Positions 1 through 4,300 of a stretch of 14,699 nucleotides of DNA are shown piece by piece. This DNA is from Deltaproteobacteria bacterium (lineage in GTDB: Bacteria; Desulfobacterota_B; Binatia; Bin18), in NCBI GenBank assembly GCA_012271025.1, contig JAAXHF010000422.1, positions 1-14,699 on the forward strand. The letters are read 5' to 3'. A program made the translations under genes and the position numbers. Position 1 is the first letter of the stretch. Every line of letters starts with the position of its first letter. Under the pieces are notes generated by a model. It was not told the origin of the DNA. It did no database searches and saw only the letters and a program-made list of their open reading frames with translations.

Positions 1-238
1 TGGTTCAATTCCTCAGATCACGAACCGCCCCATTTGCATGTGCGCAAACCGGATGCATGGGAGATACGTGTCTTTTTCGGCACGTGTAAGCGCGGCAAAT
101 TAGATTTCAGCATGAAGTTTCCCCCTTCCGGGTCTGGGTCCTTCAGGCAAAGAGCGGCGGAAAATTTTAAGCCTGGTGCTCCAGCACCGGGAGACGCTTT
201 ATGTAGAATGGGAAGCCAAAGTGGATAGAGGGAGCTGA
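1..238 (+). pseudogene. DUF4160 family protein, 5'-truncated by the window and frameshifted
   Basis: Frame 1 starts at base 1 without a start codon and reads WFNSSDHEPPHLHVRKPDAW, the signature N-terminal part of DUF4160 (aromatic, DH-x-PPH-x-HV), followed by EIRVFFGTCKRGKLDFSMKF. After the run of five C at 121-125 this frame becomes unrelated sequence and stops at 226-228. Frame 2 then supplies a typical DUF4160 tail, KERRKILSLVLQHRETLYVE, followed by WEAKVDRGS, and stops at 236-238, only 2 bp before the next ATG. One C fewer in the 121-125 run would join both halves into one gene. DUF4160 proteins are small, of unknown biochemistry, and commonly sit directly before DUF2442 proteins, as here; the pair is regarded as toxin-antitoxin-like. 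The shift may be a real mutation or a homopolymer sequencing error. Family assignment is fairly secure; the function is not known. Confidence 0.75.
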
Positions 239-240
239 GA

Positions 241-1059
241 ATGTCGAAGATTGCTCAAATGGCCGTTTGGGCGCAAGACCCACACAGCGATGGCATCATT
301 CCGCCTTCTTTCACCGTTTTTCGAAATCCAGATTTGGGAAGGGTTGAGGCTCGGAATATTTTCGTCCTCGCTTCTGTCGCCGACCTGCCTGCCATCAGTA
401 CGTTTGTCCGCGTCCCATATCATCGGAACCATCTCCGAGCCCTTTTCGTCCGAGAGGATGGTAACGCTCAGTTTCTACCCCAGTTGCTCGACCAGGCAGG
501 ACTCAGAATCCTTCGGAATATTCTTGTCCATTCGGGTCAGGAGGTGCCAAAGCGTGTGTTAAGGGCCTGGAGTCTTGGCTGTCCGGCCGAACTCATTGCT
601 ACTGCACAGGTCACCCATGATGAACTCTTCGTCCTGGCCTGTGACCAAAGCTTTTTCAGAGTGAGTTTTGAAGAAATGGCCGCGCTCAGGGGCATTCCGC
701 CACAAGGCCGCTCTGAATTTACCATCTCCAGTGAGGGGAGTTATCTGCACTGGCCCGAGGGCGACATCCATATCGACCTCGACGCCGTTCGTTGTCTGAA
801 GGATGACGCATGGCGCACGAAAAAGGAACGTGAAAGACTGCTATATGACAGACGATTCGGAGAGGCCGTTGCCGCATTGCGAAAGCGGCGCGGGATTAAG
901 CAGACCGAGATTCACGGACTTTCTGAGCGCCAGGTACGAAGAATCGAAAGAGGGGCACGGACAAGAATTGATACGCTGTCGATTGTGGCAAGAAGCCACG
1001 GATTGTCCCTGAAAGAGTATCTCGATGAAATAGCCGCTACGCTCTCAATGGAGGACTGA
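241..1059 (+). CDS. DUF2442-like / HTH fusion protein, partner of the DUF4160 gene
   Basis: A 272-residue protein. Start ATG 241 is preceded by a purine-rich ribosome site (AGGGAG, 228-233) inside the end of the DUF4160 gene, so the two are translationally coupled. Residues about 120-190 resemble DUF2442: a beta-rich stretch with DELFVLACDQSFFRVSFEEM and later SYLHWPEGDIHIDLDAV, the usual 'W-x-(N/E)-G-x-x-ID-x-D' end. Residues about 205-262 form an Xre-like helix-turn-helix (RRGIKQTEIHGLSERQVRRI, then ERGARTRIDTL and a second helix pair). DUF2442 proteins are usually about 80-100 residues, so the first ~115 residues are an extra N-terminal region I do not recognise. As the second gene with a DNA-binding domain it would be the antitoxin or autoregulator of the pair. 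That role is inferred from family context, not shown. Confidence 0.75.
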   Translation: MSKIAQMAVWAQDPHSDGIIPPSFTVFRNPDLGRVEARNIFVLASVADLPAISTFVRVPYHRNHLRALFVREDGNAQFLPQLLDQAGLRILRNILVHSGQEVPKRVLRAWSLGCPAELIATAQVTHDELFVLACDQSFFRVSFEEMAALRGIPPQGRSEFTISSEGSYLHWPEGDIHIDLDAVRCLKDDAWRTKKERERLLYDRRFGEAVAALRKRRGIKQTEIHGLSERQVRRIERGARTRIDTLSIVARSHGLSLKEYLDEIAATLSMED

Positions 1060-1084
1060 GCTGAATTGCTCTGCCAAAGAGCGG

Positions 1085-1127
1085 CTGTTCGAGGGCGCGT
1101 GACCTCGCCTCAGTCGCCCTCGAACAG
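1085..1127. terminator. Perfect 13-bp inverted repeat between convergent genes
   Basis: CTGTTCGAGGGCG (1085-1097) and CGCCCTCGAACAG (1115-1127) are exact reverse complements around a 17-nt loop. They lie between the DUF2442/HTH gene (ends 1059) and symporter 1 (stop at 1110), and the right arm is the last codons of the symporter itself (encoding LFEG). The position suits a bidirectional terminator for convergent transcription, but neither side has a clear T-run, so it may act as an RNA-stabilising hairpin or be a recombination scar. Confidence 0.4.
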
Positions 1128-2678
1128 TGCCCGGACATGGGGTTCGGGTAGCGGCTGGGTCGCTTTGGAGACGACAAAGGTAAACGCAACCGAAACGAGT
1201 TCGCCGAGTGCCGCGCACGAGAACGGGCTCGGTCCTTCGACGTACAGCCAGGTGACGCTAGCGTGCAGCAGGCCGGGTGAGAACCAAGCCGGATCGAGCA
1301 GCTGGGTGTGCAGGATGAAAAAGGTGACAAAGCCGCTGACCAAGCCAGCATAGGCGCCCGCCCGGGTGACGCCGCGCCACAGCGCGCCGACCACCAGCGG
1401 GCCGGCAAAGGCCGCCATCAGGCCGCCGTTGCCGATCCACACGATCAGGGCGATATTGGTTTCGATCAAGGCCCAGGCCAGGGCCGTGCACAGCAGCAGG
1501 ACGACCACGGTTGACATCCGGCTGATGTAAAGAACCGTGCGGTCGAGCCGGGCGGCGCTCGGCGGCCGTTTCAGGCGTGGCACCACGGTACGGCGGTACA
1601 GATCGTTGGCGATAATCTGGGACGAGGAGATGACCAGCCCGTCTGCGGTGGACATGATGGCGGCCAGGATGCCGACGCCGACCAGAGCTGCCAGCCAGAC
1701 CGGGAACAGCTCAATGAACAGCAGCGGCAGCGCCTGATTCGGATTTGCCCCCTCGGCGTACAGCGCGTCGCCGAGCAGCGCGCGCGCCAACAGACCGGCC
1801 AGACCGAGCATGCCCAGCGTCAGTCCAAACGCAAACGCTAGGCCGACAAACGACCGCTGTTGCCGGGTGTCCTTCAGAGCCCAGAGTTTGTTGCCCAGGT
1901 GGGGCAGCAGGCCGAGCGGGATGTGGGCAATCAGGATCGCAAACACCGACCACCAGGAGTGAAAGAGTGGGGTGTCGGCGTTGAACAGGCCGACCAGATC
2001 GGTGTCCTGCCCGCCCAGATTATCAACCAGCCCCAGCACACCCCCGCGACCCGCCTCCAGGCCGAAACCGGCCACGAACAGGCCGATCACCACCGCAGCG
2101 ACCAGCAGCATCATGCCGCCCTGGACCCCGTCGGTCATAATGTCGGCGTGCGCCCCGCCCAGCACCACGTAGATCAGCAAGACCGTCGCGGTGATGCCCA
2201 GGGCCCAGACCGGAGACAAACCCAGCAGAATCTCGAACATGACCAGCCCGGACACGAGCTGCCCGGCCAGATAAAAGCACAACAGCAGCGAAAATACGGA
2301 GACCAGGACGCGAATGCCGTCAGACTGGTAGCGGTCACCGAGGTATTCGGGGATGGAACGGTTGCCGAACCGATGTCCGGAGACGGTGATCAGGCGCATG
2401 GCGATCAGCACGCCCAGATAGACGCCGGTCGGATACAGGAACGCGCCCCAGACGGTCGGCAAGCCCCACTCGTAGCTGAGGCCCGGGCCGCCCATGAAGG
2501 TCGCGCCGCTGGCGGTCGTAGCTGCAAACGCCAGGGCCAGAAACAAGGGGCCGTACGAGCTACGCGCGGTGGCAAAGTCGTCGGCGTGCTTGACCCGCCG
2601 CTGGGCAAAAAGGCCAATGGCCAGCATGCCGCCGATATAGGCGACGAGAAAGAGCCATGACCAGGTGATGAGCGTCAT
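1110..2678 (-). CDS. Sodium:solute symporter family (SSS) permease, copy 1
   Basis: A 522-residue polytopic inner-membrane protein of the sodium:solute symporter family (the PanF/PutP/SGLT superfamily), which couples Na+ entry to solute uptake; the substrate cannot be told. The N-terminal helix (TWSWLFLVAYIGGMLAIGLF) is followed by the SSS-typical RRVKHADDFATARSSYGP and the helix-2 stretch AATTASGATFMGGPG, which in the family contributes to the core binding site. The conserved SIPEYLGDRY and the later helix MSTADGLVISSSQIIANDLYR-type motif (serines expected near the Na+ site) are present. About 13 hydrophobic segments fit the full family length. The ATG at 2678 is supported by the paralogue at 8649-10226, which starts with the same MTL-x-TWSW. 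It lies 11 bp after the HigA-like gene, with no good Shine-Dalgarno, suggesting coupled translation. Confidence 0.9.
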   Translation of the reverse strand: MTLITWSWLFLVAYIGGMLAIGLFAQRRVKHADDFATARSSYGPLFLALAFAATTASGATFMGGPGLSYEWGLPTVWGAFLYPTGVYLGVLIAMRLITVSGHRFGNRSIPEYLGDRYQSDGIRVLVSVFSLLLCFYLAGQLVSGLVMFEILLGLSPVWALGITATVLLIYVVLGGAHADIMTDGVQGGMMLLVAAVVIGLFVAGFGLEAGRGGVLGLVDNLGGQDTDLVGLFNADTPLFHSWWSVFAILIAHIPLGLLPHLGNKLWALKDTRQQRSFVGLAFAFGLTLGMLGLAGLLARALLGDALYAEGANPNQALPLLFIELFPVWLAALVGVGILAAIMSTADGLVISSSQIIANDLYRRTVVPRLKRPPSAARLDRTVLYISRMSTVVVLLLCTALAWALIETNIALIVWIGNGGLMAAFAGPLVVGALWRGVTRAGAYAGLVSGFVTFFILHTQLLDPAWFSPGLLHASVTWLYVEGPSPFSCAALGELVSVAFTFVVSKATQPLPEPHVRALFEGD

Positions 2679-2689
2679 GTGTGGTAAGA

Positions 2690-2992
2690 TCAGGCTGAAT
2701 GCGAGACGGGGAGGAAGTTGATCTCTAGTCGATAGCCGACCGCCTCTGCGTACGCCTCGATTGTTGTCAGCGTTGGTGAGATCGGTGAATTTACGTTTTC
2801 CAGGCGGGAAATGGCGCTCTTGCTGGTATGGAGCCGCTCCGCCAATTCCTCTTGGGTCAGGCCTGCTGCTTTGCGCAGGGCAATCAGCTTTCTACGAAGA
2901 GCATAGGCAGGGGAGAGTGCCTCATATTCTGCTCTGACTTCTGGATCGTGCAACGCCTTTTTCTTAAAGCTGGCCAAGGTCGGACGGGTCAT
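2690..2992 (-). CDS. HigA-type Xre-family HTH protein, apparently an orphan antitoxin
   Basis: A 100-residue protein starting MTRPTLASFKKKALHDP. An upstream in-frame ATG at 3013 was not chosen because AAGGAG sits 8 nt before the ATG at 2992. Residues about 35-90 are a classical Cro/C1 helix-turn-helix: LRKAAGLTQEELAERLHTSK followed by SAISRLENVNSPISPTLTTI. The end, EAYAEAVGYRLEINF, is the tail common in HigA and Gp49-linked antitoxins. The front, with 'ALHDPEVRAEYEALSPAYAL', is also typical of antitoxins paired with RelE/Gp49-type toxins. No toxin gene is visible on either side: upstream is non-coding with a palindrome, downstream is symporter 1. It may autoregulate through that palindrome and control the symporter gene 11 bp downstream. 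The HTH family is certain; antitoxin origin is likely; regulation of transport is an inference. Confidence 0.85.
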   Translation of the reverse strand: MTRPTLASFKKKALHDPEVRAEYEALSPAYALRRKLIALRKAAGLTQEELAERLHTSKSAISRLENVNSPISPTLTTIEAYAEAVGYRLEINFLPVSHSA

Positions 2993-3053
2993 TTTTTGAT
3001 CTCCTTTCCACATTCTCGCTGTAGAGCGTCACGCGCCCTTGCATTTATGCCAA

Positions 3054-3071
3054 GTTATCATATGTGATAAC
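3054..3071. promoter_or_regulatory. Palindromic operator candidate upstream of the HigA-like gene
   Basis: GTTATCA-TATG-TGATAAC has perfect 7-bp arms and lies about 62 bp before the ATG at 2992. On the minus strand TTATCA within it can serve as a -35 box with TAAATG 17 bp downstream as a weak -10. A dyad overlapping the promoter fits autorepression by the Xre-type dimer encoded just downstream. The dyad is seen directly; its use is inferred. Confidence 0.5.
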
Positions 3072-3151
3072 CCGAGCAAGGATGTAACGATTGTCCGAAA
3101 CCCCCGCATCAGGAAGACTTACAACTTCCCCCTGATACAGGGCAGAAGGTC

Positions 3152-3180
3152 GCAGGAGCGGGTTTCAAACCCGCCCCTAC
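3152..3180. repeat. REP-like intergenic palindrome
   Basis: GCAGGAGCGGGTTT and AAACCCGCCCCTAC pair in 12 of 14 positions around a single C. The core GCGGGTTT-AAACCCGC with flanking CCCCTAC resembles the nested GTAGGGGCGGGTTT palindromes dispersed between genes in many bacterial genomes. Only this one copy is in the window, so membership of a repeat family is inferred. Confidence 0.5.
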
Positions 3181-3204
3181 CTCTCTGCTCGACACTGCGA
3201 ATAC

Positions 3205-3256
3205 AATGCTTGCTCGGCGTGAGCTGAGAGTGAGCACGCGAGCGGAAGCAAGCATT
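3205..3256. repeat. Inverted repeat, 10-bp perfect arms
   Basis: AATGCTTGCT (3205-3214) and AGCAAGCATT (3247-3256) flank a 32-nt loop that contains a smaller CGTG/CACG dyad. The right arm runs into five T on the plus strand, but no plus-strand gene ends here. It lies just downstream of the HTH gene ending at 3301 (minus strand). It could be a structured RNA end or a repeat unit; no function can be assigned. Confidence 0.4.
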
Positions 3257-3300
3257 TTTCAGGGAAAATGGCAGGCTGACAGGGCGGCCCCGTCTTGGGG

Positions 3301-3624
3301 CTATTCTCGCAACGCCTCAACAATACGGGTGAGCCTGGGGAGCTCTTCATCGCTGGCCTCATTGACCAGCCGTCCCAGCTTTTGGCGGAGTTCGGCGGGA
3401 GAACATCCTTCCTCCCGTCGATACTGAAACAATTCGGATAGCGGAACCTCCAGACCCGCGGAAAGGCGCTCAAGCAGAGCCAGCGTCGGATTCGCCTCCC
3501 CCCGCTCAATGACGGCCAGGTAGTTGGTGTTGATGTCGATGATTTCTGCCAGCCGTTCTTGCGTATGTCCCTTTGATCTTCGCAGGCTTTTGATCCGCTT
3601 TCCTAACAGCTCTCGGTCGTTCAT
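3301..3624 (-). CDS. Xre-family HTH transcriptional regulator
   Basis: A 107-residue protein beginning MNDRELLGKRIKSLRRSKGH. Residues about 8-66 are a complete Cro/C1 HTH: KRIKSLRRSKGHTQERLAEI, then IDINTNYLAVIERGEANPTL and ALLERLSAGLEVPLSELF. The last ~40 residues are charged and helical (SPAELRQKLGRLVNEASDEE) and may dimerise; no ligand or metal domain is visible. The ATG at 3624 lacks a strong Shine-Dalgarno (GAGGCGGGT just before it). Its first ~12 codons and about 13 bp upstream recur at 4050-4098, beside the promoter of the large surface-protein gene. This hints that an ancestral HTH gene was divergent to that gene and may have regulated it. The family is secure; the targets are unknown. 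Confidence 0.88.
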   Translation of the reverse strand: MNDRELLGKRIKSLRRSKGHTQERLAEIIDINTNYLAVIERGEANPTLALLERLSAGLEVPLSELFQYRREEGCSPAELRQKLGRLVNEASDEELPRLTRIVEALRE

Positions 3625-3637
3625 ACCCGCCTCATGG
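3589..3637. repeat. 49-bp direct repeat, copy A (5' end of the HTH gene)
   Basis: Covers the first 12 codons of the HTH gene ending at 3301 and 13 bp upstream. It matches 4050-4098 in the same orientation without gaps and with about six or seven mismatches; the core ACAGCTCTCGGTC is identical. Copy B therefore carries a remnant of a second HTH gene start. Confidence 0.75.
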
Positions 3638-4049
3638 GTAGTGTCTCATTTCGGAAAAGGCTGACCGGTCAAAATGGGACAGACCCCCGCCGCCCTCTCC
3701 TCGGGCATCAGGTCCTCCTCTTGACACCCGTACGCGGCGCTGACGCAGGCGCGGAGGGCTCCCAGACATCTTTACAAAACTGCCGGGCGGCTGTCCCTGG
3801 AGCATTGTCACGCTCTGTTGAGTCATGGCTGGATGGGCGAAATCGTGGGGGCATTCCTCGTAGTGAGCAGGGAAGCCGGGGGCACAACGCTGTCCGCTTG
3901 GGAAGCCCCACAGACGCATCGGTCATTGCTGAACCTGCGCTAGTCCCTCCGGCATACGCTCCTCCTCTCCTCTTAGGCCACGAGCGTAGACGAAAGGCGC
4001 CACAGAAAGCGCTGCCCAGATGGGCAGACACGGCCAGGAAAAAGTCCGA
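3638..4049. other. Gene-poor stretch between the 49-bp repeats
   Basis: No protein family could be recognised in any of the six frames. Open frames exist on both strands (for example 3634-4149 plus and 3708-4169 minus), but their products are rich in R, P, S and G, lack motifs, and overlap one another. On the minus strand a 20-codon frame (3708 to 3646, MPEERAAGVCPILTGQPFPK) has a near-ideal GAGGAGG 5 nt before its ATG and ends 21 bp before the HTH gene. A GGTCTGTCC motif followed by CAT or AT lies upstream of both 49-bp repeats, suggesting the duplication once extended further. Best read as decayed or inserted DNA. Confidence 0.5.
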
Positions 4050-4098
4050 TTTGCTCCGTTTTTCTGACAGCTCTCGGTCATTCATCCCCGCCTCATGG
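4050..4098 (-). pseudogene. 49-bp direct repeat, copy B: remnant of an HTH gene start
   Basis: On the minus strand an ATG at 4085 opens MNDRELSEKRSKSD, closely matching MNDRELLGKRIKSL of the intact HTH gene, after which similarity is lost and no HTH follows. The frame stays open to 3708 but its continuation looks non-coding. This is the decayed 5' end of a paralogous regulator, divergent from the surface-protein gene at 4301. Confidence 0.65.
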
Positions 4099-4150
4099 CT
4101 CAAGACCAGACCAGTATGGACAGACCAATATGTTGGGCGAAGAGTCTGAC

Positions 4151-4192
4151 AGAGATATTTTATTGACAAACTATCTCTATCAATGGTAATAA
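4151..4192 (+). promoter_or_regulatory. Sigma70-type promoter with a dyad around the -35 box
   Basis: A consensus -35 TTGACA (4163-4168) is followed after 18 bp by TAATAA (4187-4192), giving an expected start near 4199 for the gene at 4301. The -35 lies between the perfect arms AGAGATA (4151-4157) and TATCTCT (4172-4178), a likely repressor site. The region is unusually AT-rich for this window. On the minus strand TTGATA and TAAAAT are also present, so divergent transcription toward the HTH remnant is possible. Confidence 0.65.
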
Positions 4193-4194
4193 GG

Positions 4195-4238
4195 CGTCCG
4201 TCAGACAGAGTTTATAAGAAAACTATGTCTGACGGACG
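4195..4238. promoter_or_regulatory. 13-bp perfect inverted repeat at the presumed transcription start
   Basis: CGTCCGTCAGACA (4195-4207) and TGTCTGACGGACG (4226-4238) are exact reverse complements with an AT-rich 18-nt spacer. It begins at about +1 of the promoter above, so it could be an operator for a dimeric regulator, or a 5'-leader hairpin stabilising the mRNA of the surface protein. It lies about 60 bp before the ribosome site. Confidence 0.55.
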
Positions 4239-4300
4239 TTGTCGGGAAGGCCCCAGCGAGGAAGTCCACAGCGAGTCAAGGAGTAAGGAGGAAAGAAAGC

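Noticed and set aside
1860..2660. 266-residue plus-strand frame inside symporter 1, with a similar one at 9438-10157 inside symporter 2
   Set aside because: Similarity between the two frames is explained by the paralogy of the symporters on the other strand; the products are Q/H/A-rich and motif-free.
3054..3071. Phage or integron attachment site
   Set aside because: The palindrome is short and AT-rich and lies in promoter position of an HTH gene; no integrase or tRNA gene is nearby.
3646..4100. Insertion sequence between the 49-bp repeats
   Set aside because: No transposase motif, terminal inverted repeats or short target duplication was found; the repeats are diverged gene starts rather than a target-site duplication.
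3634..4149. 171-residue plus-strand frame and the overlapping minus-strand frame 3708-4169 as real genes
   Set aside because: Neither has a motif, a good start, or plausible composition, apart from the first HTH-like residues of the minus-strand frame, which are a duplicated remnant.
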